The notes under the pieces are model-generated. The model saw only the letters and a program-made list of their open reading frames with translations. It made no database searches and was not told where the DNA came from. 64,000 nt of DNA from positions 1,426,001 to 1,490,000 of the forward strand of contig UGGN01000001.1 in assembly GCA_900450455.1 (NCBI GenBank), written 5' to 3'. This document shows, piece by piece, positions 7,652 to 15,767 of the stretch (its first letter is position 1; each line of letters starts with the position of its first letter). The stretch comes from [Eubacterium] infirmum. GTDB taxonomy: Bacteria > Bacillota > Clostridia > Peptostreptococcales > Anaerovoracaceae. The translations under genes were made by a program, and so were the position numbers.

Positions 7652-9256
7652 ATGAATGGTAAACAACTAACCGTAAGGGGTATGGTTATCGGTGCTATAG
7701 GCTCAGTAATTATTACATGCAGTTCTATGTTTATCGCACTGAAGCTAAGCTCGCTTCCATGGCCAATAATGTTTGTGGCTTTATTTTCAATGGTTTGTCT
7801 TAAGGCTTTAGGTGGTACTTGTCTAAATGAGATTAATGTCACGCATACCGCAATGTCAGCGGGGGCAATGGTAGCAGGTGGTGTAGCTTTCACTATTCCG
7901 GGAATCTTTATCTTAAATCCGAATGCGGAAATATCCCTGGTGCAGCTACTTGTTATTGTACTTGGAGGAACAGCTCTAGGCTTGATATTTACAGCTTTGA
8001 TGCGTAAATATTTCATTGAAACTCAGGAGCTGCCATATGCAATGGGACAAGCTGCTGCAGACCTATTAGAAGTTGGAGATAAGGGAGGCAAGAAATCAGT
8101 ACTGCTCTTCACGTCATTTGGTATAGCCGGATTATTTGCTGTGTTGAGAGATTGGTTTATGAAGATACCTCAGACCTGGTTAAGTAAGGGAATGATGAAG
8201 TATGGCTCTGTCGGGGGCTTATATATTTCGCCTATGCTCGTAGCTATTGGGTATATTGTTGGTCCTATATTTATAGGCGTTTGGTTCCTAGGAGCTGTTG
8301 TAGGTGATTTTGGAATCCTAATATTTGGGCAGAAGTTCGGATTTTTTACCATGCAGCAGGCAACTGATATCAAGCAGTCACTCGGACTTGGCATGATGGT
8401 CGGAACAGGAATAGGTATTTTGATAAAGGGTATACTCCCTAATATGAAGAAGATATTCGGAGCTATGTTCAGCAAGGAGAACACAGGTGATTCAATTCTC
8501 TCTATGAGATGGGCACCTATATTTCTTGTTTTGCTCGTATTTGTGCTTACATATGTTTGCAATTTAGGCATAATAGCTTCGGTAATTACTATAATAGGCG
8601 TTTGGCTAACGACATCGATGTCATCACAGTGTGTAGGACAATCAGGAATTAATCCAATGGAAATATTCGGTATCTTTGTTCTACTCGTTGTTAAGACATT
8701 AAGTTCAATCGGACAAAATGAGGCTCTATTTGTAGCTGCAATCGTTGCAATTGCATGTGGTCTCACGGGCGATGTTATGAACGATTTTAAGGCCGGACAT
8801 ATACTTAAAACAAACGCGAAAGATCAGTGGATAGCTGAGGTTATAGGTGGGTTCATAGGAGCAATTGTTTCTGTTTTTGTATTCTATTTTATGCTCAAGG
8901 CATATGGTGGCAATGCATTTAACGACGGTACTTTTGCAGCAGCACAGGCTCATGCAGTATCTGCCATGATAAAAGGAATATCAAACTATCCCGTATTTAT
9001 ATTGGGGCTGATTGCTGCAGCTATTCTTTACTGTCTCAAGCTTCCCGTGATGACATTTGGTCTTGGTGTATACCTACCGTTCTACCTATCAGCGACTGCA
9101 TTCATAGGTGGAGCATTGAGGTTCATTGTAGATAAGTTCCTTCCTAACTTTGAAAGGGAGAGTAAGGGACAAATCATTGCTTCTGGGATATTAGGAGGCG
9201 AAGGTGTTGTAGGTGTTGTAATCGCAATAATCGTTGCGGTTAAGGCTATAGCTTAG
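7652..9256 (+). CDS. OPT/YSL-family oligopeptide transporter
   Basis: 534 residues, almost entirely hydrophobic, with about 12-14 predicted membrane helices and short loops. The N-terminus (TVRGMVIGAIGSVIITCSS then LPWPIMF), the ELPYAMGQAAADLLE segment after the third helix, and the terminal G-G-E-G-V-V-G-V-V motif fit the bacterial OPT family, which imports oligopeptides or metal-peptide chelates by proton coupling. The length is at the short end of the family. A P1-family peptidase gene follows after 18 bases, suggesting that imported peptides are its substrates; that link is inferred from position. Confidence 0.85.
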   Translation: MNGKQLTVRGMVIGAIGSVIITCSSMFIALKLSSLPWPIMFVALFSMVCLKALGGTCLNEINVTHTAMSAGAMVAGGVAFTIPGIFILNPNAEISLVQLLVIVLGGTALGLIFTALMRKYFIETQELPYAMGQAAADLLEVGDKGGKKSVLLFTSFGIAGLFAVLRDWFMKIPQTWLSKGMMKYGSVGGLYISPMLVAIGYIVGPIFIGVWFLGAVVGDFGILIFGQKFGFFTMQQATDIKQSLGLGMMVGTGIGILIKGILPNMKKIFGAMFSKENTGDSILSMRWAPIFLVLLVFVLTYVCNLGIIASVITIIGVWLTTSMSSQCVGQSGINPMEIFGIFVLLVVKTLSSIGQNEALFVAAIVAIACGLTGDVMNDFKAGHILKTNAKDQWIAEVIGGFIGAIVSVFVFYFMLKAYGGNAFNDGTFAAAQAHAVSAMIKGISNYPVFILGLIAAAILYCLKLPVMTFGLGVYLPFYLSATAFIGGALRFIVDKFLPNFERESKGQIIASGILGGEGVVGVVIAIIVAVKAIA

Positions 9257-9274
9257 ATTTTTATGGTGATAGAT

Positions 9275-10258
9275 ATGTCTAATTTTGATATAAAGCAAAT
9301 AGATGTATGCGATATGAAGGATTTTTATATCGCATCGGCCGAAGACTTTGATAAGGCAACCGGCGTGACTGTAATCGCATCTAAGGAAGGGGCAACTGCT
9401 TCTGTCGATGTGAGAGGTGGAGGACCGGCAACGAGGGAAACTGATCTATTAAGTCCGGAAAATATGGTTCAGGCTATTCATGCAGTAGTTCTTTCCGGAG
9501 GAAGTGCATATGGACTTGAAGCATCAAGCGGTGTAATGGAATATCTTGCATCAAAAGATATAGGCTTTGATGTAGGTGTCGGAAAGGTTCCTATTGTTTG
9601 CGGAGCATCCTTGTTTGACCTTCAAATCGGTCAGAACTCGTATCCTGATAAAGAAATGGGATATAGGGCTGCATATAATGCTTTTGAGGCCGAAAGCACA
9701 TGCTTTAAACAAGGTAATTATGGTGCAGGAACCGGAGCTACCGTCGGCAAATATAACGGTATAGAGGGCATGATGAAGAGCGGCATCGGTTCTTCTGCTG
9801 TGCAGATAGGTGAGCTTCAGGTTGGAGCAATATCTGCTGTAAATGCTATGGGTGATGTGTTTGACTTTGACGGAAAAGAAATAGCAGGGCTTATGTCAGC
9901 TGACGGTGAGTTTCTTTCAACTTGCATGACAATGAAGGAGAATATCTACCGGTCGAAAAACGTTTTTTCCGGTAATACAACTATAAGCTGCATAATGACA
10001 AATGCGGTTTTGACCAAGGCACAGTGCAAAAAACTTGCTTCTATATGTCACGACGCATATGCCAGACGTATAATGCCTGTACACACAAGTGTCGATGGCG
10101 ATACCATATTCGTCATGACTTCAGGAACTTTGGAGCTTGATGCGAACAGTTTTGATGCTATTGCAGTAATTGCCACAGAAGAGCTTGAGAAGGCCATAGT
10201 CTCAGGAGTCAAGTCGGCTAAGTGTATTTACGGGGTAAAATCATATTCTGATTTATGA
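9275..10258 (+). CDS. P1/DmpA-type (S58) N-terminal-nucleophile peptidase
   Basis: 327 residues, cytoplasmic. The family is made as one chain that cleaves itself to expose a Ser or Thr nucleophile, and acts as aminopeptidase or amide hydrolase (DmpA, BapA, NylC relatives). The N-terminal VTVIASKEGATASVDVRGGGPATRETDLL, the VLSGGSAYGLEAS block and the GNYGAGTGATVGK block are characteristic. The probable autocleavage site is in SGNTTISC, between Asn234 and Thr235, as in NylC-type members. ATG 9275 is preferred to 9263 because GGTGAT at 9265-9270 can only serve the later codon. It likely degrades peptides or peptide-like amides taken up by the OPT transporter. Confidence 0.85.
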   Translation: MSNFDIKQIDVCDMKDFYIASAEDFDKATGVTVIASKEGATASVDVRGGGPATRETDLLSPENMVQAIHAVVLSGGSAYGLEASSGVMEYLASKDIGFDVGVGKVPIVCGASLFDLQIGQNSYPDKEMGYRAAYNAFEAESTCFKQGNYGAGTGATVGKYNGIEGMMKSGIGSSAVQIGELQVGAISAVNAMGDVFDFDGKEIAGLMSADGEFLSTCMTMKENIYRSKNVFSGNTTISCIMTNAVLTKAQCKKLASICHDAYARRIMPVHTSVDGDTIFVMTSGTLELDANSFDAIAVIATEELEKAIVSGVKSAKCIYGVKSYSDL

Positions 10259-10277
10259 TGTTTATTGAGGAAGTTAA

Positions 10278-11129
10278 ATGATTGAAAGAAACTTTTTAAC
10301 ACCTAAAGAGGTGGCGTGCGAACTTGTTACGGTCGCAGAAAATAAGGTTAATTATAGTATTGTTCAGAAGATAATTTTGGGAATAATAGCCGGTGCTTAC
10401 ATAGCTTTTGCAGCTGTAGCATCAAACACAGCGGCATTTCAGCTGATGAATAATCCGAGTACACTTGGTATATCAAAGCTCATCAGCGCTTTTGTATTCT
10501 CTGGAGGTCTGATTCTGGTAGTTGTGTGTGGATCAGAGCTTTTCACGGGAAATAATCTTATGCTCATGGGCGTCTACGAAAAGAAAATAAGTGTAAAACA
10601 ATTGCTTTTGAGCTGGACTATTGTGTATATATCTAACTTTGTCGGATCAATACTCATAGCTTTTTTGGTAACAAAGTCGGGACAGCTTGATTTTGCCAGT
10701 TCGATGTTAGGTGGTTCAACAATCAAAATATCTTGCGCTAAGGTCTCGCTTTCAACACATAAAGCAATCATACTGGGAATACTTTGTAACTGGCTTGTAT
10801 GTCTTGCAGTTTGGGGTTCTACGGCAGCTAGAAATATTGGCAGTAAGATAATGGCAATATTTTTTCCTATAATGATGTTTGTTACTGCAGGATTTGAGCA
10901 TAGTATTGCAAACATGTATTATATATCTGCGGGTATATTTGCAAAGGGAAATATTCAATATATGGATGCAGCTATACAACTTGGCGTAAAGCAGAGCGAC
11001 ATAGTAAGTCTTGACTGGACCAGTTTCTTCATAGGCAACCTGATACCTGTAACATTAGGAAATATAATCGGCGGAACTGTGTTCGTTGCAACGACTTATT
11101 GGATAGCATTTTTAAAAAAAAATAAATAA
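10278..11129 (+). CDS. Formate/nitrite transporter (FNT) family channel
   Basis: 283 residues, six predicted membrane helices, normal FNT size. The signature GSELFTGNNLML after helix 2 and GFEHSIANMYYI near helix 5 match FocA/NirC/HSC channels, which are pentamers passing small monovalent anions (formate, nitrite, hydrosulfide) or their acids. Which anion is carried cannot be read from sequence; formate is plausible for a fermenter. It starts 19 bases after the peptidase gene and is followed by a terminator, so it closes the group that begins with the OPT gene. Confidence 0.9.
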   Translation: MIERNFLTPKEVACELVTVAENKVNYSIVQKIILGIIAGAYIAFAAVASNTAAFQLMNNPSTLGISKLISAFVFSGGLILVVVCGSELFTGNNLMLMGVYEKKISVKQLLLSWTIVYISNFVGSILIAFLVTKSGQLDFASSMLGGSTIKISCAKVSLSTHKAIILGILCNWLVCLAVWGSTAARNIGSKIMAIFFPIMMFVTAGFEHSIANMYYISAGIFAKGNIQYMDAAIQLGVKQSDIVSLDWTSFFIGNLIPVTLGNIIGGTVFVATTYWIAFLKKNK

Positions 11130-11151
11130 AAGAACTGAGATATTTGATATG

Positions 11152-11201
11152 TACCCTCTTTACAGGACAAAGTAAGGTTCAATTAAAGAGGGTATTTTTA
11201 T
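11152..11201 (+). terminator. Terminator after the FNT gene
   Basis: TACCCTCTTTA pairs perfectly with TAAAGAGGGTA (11 bp) around a 21-base loop, followed by a short T run. Confidence 0.75.
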
Positions 11202-11446
11202 ATTCAAATTCGGGTATTGTGTTTGGGAAATATTATGCTAAATATTTAAACTAAATACTTGTTGTAATAATGCGATATAGATAAATGGGTTGATTTTAAG
11301 CCGAATTCATGATTTGGAAAGCTCTAAATTAATCATTTTGTAGCATTGATGCAATAAAAATATATTTGCGACTCATATTTAGCAGTGATAAGGTATATAT
11401 GTAGCTAAATGCAGTGTACATGTCAGAGTGTGCTTTTTTATTGGAA

Positions 11447-11470
11447 ATTAGTTAGTCAAACCTAACTAAT
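11447..11470. promoter_or_regulatory. Palindrome 1: candidate operator of the surface-protein gene
   Basis: ATTAGTTAG and CTAACTAAT are perfect 9-base inverted arms separated by TCAAAC. No T tract follows, so it is not a terminator. The TTAG/CTAA half-sites resemble those bound by DtxR/MntR-family metal regulators (TTAGGTTAG-type arms), which is only a likeness. Confidence 0.45.
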
Positions 11471-11484
11471 CGTTGCTAAAATAG

Positions 11485-11501
11485 GATTAGCGGCGCTAAT
11501 C
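11485..11501. promoter_or_regulatory. Palindrome 2: candidate operator
   Basis: GATTAGC and GCTAATC are perfect 7-base inverted arms around GGC, 14 bases after palindrome 1 and sharing its TTAG/CTAA core. It lies about 55 bases before the ribosome-binding site of the surface-protein gene and overlaps a weak promoter candidate. Confidence 0.45.
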
Positions 11502-11571
11502 TAAACTTTCCAGTCGTTATATAAATTAAATGATGGAAAGGCAAAATATGTTTTTTAGGAGGAAAGACAGA

Positions 11572-14500
11572 ATGCAAAGAAAAATATTTCATAAGTCGAT
11601 TTTATCTCTTTTGATTATGGCTCTGCTCGTGACGAGCATTCCATTCGCATCGTTTGCTGAGGAAAGAGATGAAAACAATAGGGAAGACCTTATGAAACAG
11701 GTTGAACAAAAGGCGGATAAGCTTCTCGCTATGGATGATTTGTCTTCAAGAAACAGATTGACAGATTATGAGATGAAAACTGAGCTTGATGAAACAAACT
11801 GGTACCAAGTATGGGAGGAAGCCCAGAGATATAAGGATAAGGCGCGTTTTTGCACAGTTAATGAGTTAAAAAATGCTCTAAGTAATATGTCATATACGGA
11901 AAAGCTGTATGCTTATCCGGTTTCACATGATTTAAATAAGGATGGTTTCTACAGTGGATCATATGAGATTCGCAACCTTGTAAAGATTGGTGGTGGACAT
12001 AATCAAAACCTATACTCTAAGGGTGAAGTAAATAATGAGATCAAGTCATTATTTGATGGTAAAGTAAGAATTATTAAATCGGGTAATCAATATGATATAA
12101 GACTTGATATAGACAGAACAAAGGTTAAATCAATAGAAACCGTTTACATGAACTATATAATGGCGAAACCTGTAAACATTGATTACCAGCAGGCAAAGCC
12201 TACTCAGGATGAAGCTAATGCGAGAATTGCATTTACCGTTACAGTTCCAGGTGAATTGACAGGCGAGGAACTTGCAGTAACAAGCCTAAAATATACTGAT
12301 ACTGCAGGAGTTTCGCATGAAATAGGTCCTTTTGGTATATTTATAAAATATGGAAATTTGATAAAGGATGAGAAATATGTTCTCCCGGACTATTATAACG
12401 ATATAAGAAACAATGTAATGATGCTACAGACTAATTTGAGACCATTACTTGAAGGAGATGAGGATGCAAAATATATAAGTGATGAGCAGAAGGCTACAAT
12501 TAAAAAGGTTCTGGATGAACTGGATGTATTTACGAAGCTACCGGATAAGCAGCTCACATACTCTAAGTATTTGGAAATTGCAAATCCGGCCATGGATATT
12601 GAAAACGCAATAACTCTTAAGAAGGATTTAGAAAGAAAGCTTGATTTTGAGATTTCAGATCTAAAAAATGGAATATACACTGTAGAAAGATATACAGAGA
12701 GCAGCATCAAAGCTTTAGAGAATTATTATAAAGAAGCAAAGGCAAAATTGCCTAAGTTATCTCTTAAGGAAACAGTATCTGAAACTACAAAATACAAGTT
12801 TGCAACTGCATTTTATTTAAGACACAATATGGCTGATCTTGAAGCTACTATCAAGCTTGCTCGAGAAAAAATGAAGTCAGGTGACAGTTATACAACAGGA
12901 AGCTATGGAAGGCTTTTGACAGCACTTTCAAATGCTGAGGCTTGGGTAAAGAAAAATAAGGAATATTGCTATACTGAGGATTCAAAAGATAGCACAAAAA
13001 CATATAACGATGCATTGAAAGATGCAATTAATAAACTTGAAAAGGATAGCACTGCCGAGCCTACAAAAAAAGAGTACACTGTAAATGTTAGATTCTTAGA
13101 TAATAACAATCACGAAAAAGAATCTATGGCGAATGTATGCCTGGTTCAAAAAGCAAAGCTTACAGAGGAAAACGGTGTAAGTAAACTTGTTCTAAACCTA
13201 AAGCCAATGTATAGAAACAGTAAGGCAGTAGGTACAATAAGTCAGATTTATACCTACAAAAATGCTGTCGACAAGGTTAAAGGAAATATAATCGAAAAGG
13301 AAAGTGTTGAGATTAATGGCACAGAAGTTAAATATCCTTCAGCTATAGAAATAGGTGTAGACGGAAAAACTAAGATGATAAAGTTACATCTGGACATTGA
13401 AGCATCCGGACAGGGTTCGCATTCGCATGATGTAATTTTAGAAATCGATTACGCTCATAAAACGGAGGGATTTGATCCTAATGAGTCTGTGAATAAGCAA
13501 GATTTAATCAAGGCAATAAACTTCTATAACAGCAAGGCTTGGAAGGAATCAATTTCAGTAATCAAAGCAAAGAATGTTGAAAAGCTTGAAAATGCTTTAG
13601 AAAATGCTATTAAAGTAAGAGAGGATAATAAAGCTACTCAGAAACAAGTAAATGATGCTTTCAAAAAACTTACATCAGAAGGCGATAGAGTAAATACTAT
13701 TATCGTACAGTATAGAGCTTGCGAACAGGCGGCAGGTGACTATAGATCGGATCTTGCTTCAAAGAAATTTACAAAGGAAAGCATGAATGCCATCAAAGAG
13801 AGAATAGTTGAAGGTCAAGCTATCCTGGCAAAAGAAGAAATAACTGATAGTGATATTCAAAGATTGATAGCTATCGATTTCATTAATCTTTATGAGATGC
13901 GTAGATACGATACTTCCGGTATAAAGGAAGCGATTGAAAATGCAAATAAAAAGTTGGATGAGGGTAAAGAGTTTACTGACGAATCTGTTCAGGCGTTAAA
14001 AGATGCTATAAATACTGCGCAAGAATACATAAAAAAGGCTTCAGAAACAGCATTTGTTGCAGACGAAAGAGCAGATCACATTAAGAGAATAAATGAGAAA
14101 ATATCTGCTTTAATAGCAAAGGAAAATGACCCTGATCCAAATTTAAAGCAGAAAAAAACAAGAATTGCAGGAAGTGATAGATATGAGACATCAATCAAGG
14201 TAGCGCAAGAGCTTAAGAAAACGATGAATGTCGATAAGTTTGATGCAGCTGTCGTGGCATATGGTGATAACTACGCAGATGCACTGTCAGGTTCATATTT
14301 AGCAAAAGTTAACAATGCACCGCTTCTTCTAATCAACGAGCATAATATGCAAGGTGCTCTAGACTTTATTAGAAACAATGTCAAAGCAGGAAAATCGAGC
14401 AAGGTTTACCTCCTGGGAGGCAGAGCTGTAATGCCTGAACTTATGAGAACAAAGCTGGAGGATAGCTATACTGTAAAGAGGCTTTCCGGCGATGATAGGT

Positions 14501-15036
14501 TTGCAACTAATATAGCCATCCTAAAGGAGGCAGGTGTAACCAATGAGGAGATAATTATTTCCTCCGGATACGGATTTGCAGATAGCCTTGCCGCATCGGC
14601 AACTGGAAGACCTATACTTCTTGTAGGTGATGAAATGACAAGTGGTCAAATGGCATACTTGAAGAGCCTAAAAACCAGAAAGTATACAATAACGGGTGGC
14701 TTTAAATCTGTAAACAGAGCAATTGAAGGATGGTTAAGCAGTTTAGGCTCGGTGAGCAGAGTATACGGAGAAGATCGATATATGACATCCCTTGAAATAG
14801 CAAAGCACTTCTTCAAGAATCCTAAGAGTGTGGTTATAGGATATGGAGATAACTTCCCTGATGGACTTTGTGGAGGGGTACTTGCTGAGAAACGTGGTGC
14901 AGCAATGCTTTTGATTAATGAGTACAACTTTGATTTTGCCAAGCAGTATGTAAAGGATAATGCAATAAAGGATCAAGTAGTGCTTGGAGGGAAAAGATTA
15001 ATATCGGACGATTTGCTAAATTATATAGTTCGATAG
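11572..15036 (+). CDS. Secreted surface protein with NEAT-like domain and three C-terminal CWB2 repeats
   Basis: 1154 residues. A signal peptide (basic MQRKIFHK, hydrophobic core, cleavage probably after Ala29 in ASFA) directs export. Residues ~30-300 are a mixed region with a beta-rich segment I cannot assign. Residues ~300-490 and ~640-860 are helical and contain FIVAR-like segments. Residues ~499-633 (YTVNVRFLDNN, then ESMANVCLVQKAKL) resemble a NEAT domain, a fold that binds heme in Gram-positive surface proteins. Its last strand has a Tyr (EIDY) but not a full YxxxY, so heme binding is uncertain. Residues ~864-1154 carry three CWB2 repeats (IAGSDRYETS, LSGDDRFATN, VYGEDRYMTS), which hold proteins in the wall non-covalently. 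ATG 11572 is chosen because AGGAGG at 11557-11562 precedes it by 9 bases and the signal peptide starts there. No sortase motif is present. Confidence 0.88.
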   Translation: MQRKIFHKSILSLLIMALLVTSIPFASFAEERDENNREDLMKQVEQKADKLLAMDDLSSRNRLTDYEMKTELDETNWYQVWEEAQRYKDKARFCTVNELKNALSNMSYTEKLYAYPVSHDLNKDGFYSGSYEIRNLVKIGGGHNQNLYSKGEVNNEIKSLFDGKVRIIKSGNQYDIRLDIDRTKVKSIETVYMNYIMAKPVNIDYQQAKPTQDEANARIAFTVTVPGELTGEELAVTSLKYTDTAGVSHEIGPFGIFIKYGNLIKDEKYVLPDYYNDIRNNVMMLQTNLRPLLEGDEDAKYISDEQKATIKKVLDELDVFTKLPDKQLTYSKYLEIANPAMDIENAITLKKDLERKLDFEISDLKNGIYTVERYTESSIKALENYYKEAKAKLPKLSLKETVSETTKYKFATAFYLRHNMADLEATIKLAREKMKSGDSYTTGSYGRLLTALSNAEAWVKKNKEYCYTEDSKDSTKTYNDALKDAINKLEKDSTAEPTKKEYTVNVRFLDNNNHEKESMANVCLVQKAKLTEENGVSKLVLNLKPMYRNSKAVGTISQIYTYKNAVDKVKGNIIEKESVEINGTEVKYPSAIEIGVDGKTKMIKLHLDIEASGQGSHSHDVILEIDYAHKTEGFDPNESVNKQDLIKAINFYNSKAWKESISVIKAKNVEKLENALENAIKVREDNKATQKQVNDAFKKLTSEGDRVNTIIVQYRACEQAAGDYRSDLASKKFTKESMNAIKERIVEGQAILAKEEITDSDIQRLIAIDFINLYEMRRYDTSGIKEAIENANKKLDEGKEFTDESVQALKDAINTAQEYIKKASETAFVADERADHIKRINEKISALIAKENDPDPNLKQKKTRIAGSDRYETSIKVAQELKKTMNVDKFDAAVVAYGDNYADALSGSYLAKVNNAPLLLINEHNMQGALDFIRNNVKAGKSSKVYLLGGRAVMPELMRTKLEDSYTVKRLSGDDRFATNIAILKEAGVTNEEIIISSGYGFADSLAASATGRPILLVGDEMTSGQMAYLKSLKTRKYTITGGFKSVNRAIEGWLSSLGSVSRVYGEDRYMTSLEIAKHFFKNPKSVVIGYGDNFPDGLCGGVLAEKRGAAMLLINEYNFDFAKQYVKDNAIKDQVVLGGKRLISDDLLNYIVR

Positions 15037-15117
15037 CAAATGACAAAAACAGGAGCATTTAATTGATATTAAACGAAAGGTGATGTTGCAGAATAGGTGA
15101 TTCTATTCTGCGTATCA

Positions 15118-15155
15118 AAAAAGACGAGGATTTTTTAGCTTTCCTCGTCTTTTTA
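15118..15155 (+). terminator. Terminator after the surface-protein gene
   Basis: AAAAAGACGAGGA and TCCTCGTCTTTTT form a 13-bp stem around an 11-base loop, running into T residues. The CWB2 fragment that follows begins within about 10 bases of it. Confidence 0.88.
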
Positions 15156-15162
15156 TTATAGG

Positions 15163-15552
15163 GCATATCTTAAGACATTAAACTTTAAGAAATTCTATTT
15201 AATCGGCGGTAGTGATGTAGTTAGCAGGAATGTTGAAAATGCAGTTTCAAAACTTGGAGATATTGAACGACTTGCCGGCGATGATAGATATGGAACATCA
15301 AAAGCAATAGCCGAAAAATTCTTTGCAGGAAAGCATAAGAACGCTTATATTACTTATGGATTAAATTTCCCTGACGGACTCTGTGCAGGTGTTTTATGCG
15401 ATGCAGATAAAAGCGCTCTTCTATTAGCAAGCAATAAGAACATGAATGAAGCAAGCGAATATGTCAGCAAAGCGGGAGTTCTAAATTGCACAATTCTGGG
15501 TGGAGACGATTTAATTTCAGAAAGTGCAGCTGACATGCTTTTTAAAAAATAA
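15163..15552 (+). pseudogene. Start-less fragment of a second CWB2 surface-protein gene
   Basis: 129 codons are open to a TAA at 15550 and encode one and a half CWB2 repeats, with LAGDDRYGTS, NFPDGLCAGVL and a closing ILGGDDLISES. They align with the last ~128 residues of the gene upstream, starting from AYLKTLNFKKF versus AYLKSLKTRKY. Identity is moderate, so it is not a recent simple duplication. No start codon with a ribosome-binding site, no signal peptide and no promoter precede it, and the frame is closed by a TAG at 15136. It is best read as the 3' remnant of a deleted CWB2 gene or as a silent cassette. There is no internal stop or frameshift, which is unusual for an old relic. Confidence 0.8.
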
Positions 15553-15635
15553 CATATCACATTTTAATATAAGATCTGATGATATAAGTGAATGTTTTAT
15601 GGTTAAGGATGATTTAATCTGATAAATTTCGAGAT

Positions 15636-15665
15636 GAGGACTGAAGATAACTTCGGCCCTCTTTT
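15636..15665 (+). terminator. Terminator after the CWB2 fragment
   Basis: GAGGACTGAAG pairs with CTTCGGCCCTC (one mismatch, one G-U) around an ATAA loop, followed by TTTTGTT. A functional terminator here supports the idea that the fragment was once the end of a complete gene. Confidence 0.7.
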
Positions 15666-15700
15666 GTTGAGATTTTATAAAGGGTAAAACACTGAAAATC

Positions 15701-15729
15701 TTGTATTTACAGCTAAAAAATGATAAAAT
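15701..15729 (+). promoter_or_regulatory. Probable promoter of asd
   Basis: TTGTAT (15701-15706), 17-base spacer, TAAAAT (15724-15729), about 40 bases before the asd start. A TATAAT at 15741-15746 has no -35 partner and lies too close to the ribosome-binding site. Confidence 0.4.
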
Positions 15730-15767
15730 ATTTTATTAGCTATAATAGATAGTTGAGGTATAATGAT

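Larger units (their letters stand above)
11130..11571. other. 442-base intergenic region before the surface-protein gene
   Basis: It holds the terminator of the FNT gene (11152-11201), then about 245 very AT-rich bases in which I see no gene or RNA, and then two close palindromes (11447-11470 and 11485-11501). A weak promoter candidate, TTGCTA (11473-11478) and TAATCT (11497-11502) with an 18-base spacer, overlaps the second palindrome. A strong ribosome-binding site for the next gene lies at 11557-11562. Confidence 0.6.

Noticed and set aside
8170-8766. A 198-codon minus-strand frame inside the OPT transporter gene
   Set aside because: Shadow frame of a membrane-protein gene; composition is the complement of hydrophobic codons and no start signal is present.
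11202-11440. Small RNA in the AT-rich gap before the surface-protein gene
   Set aside because: No promoter-terminator pair or stable fold was found; only short inverted stretches expected in AT-rich DNA.
15553-15767. Lysine riboswitch upstream of asd
   Set aside because: Only a terminator hairpin and a simple promoter are seen; the gap is too short and lacks the conserved lysine-riboswitch core.
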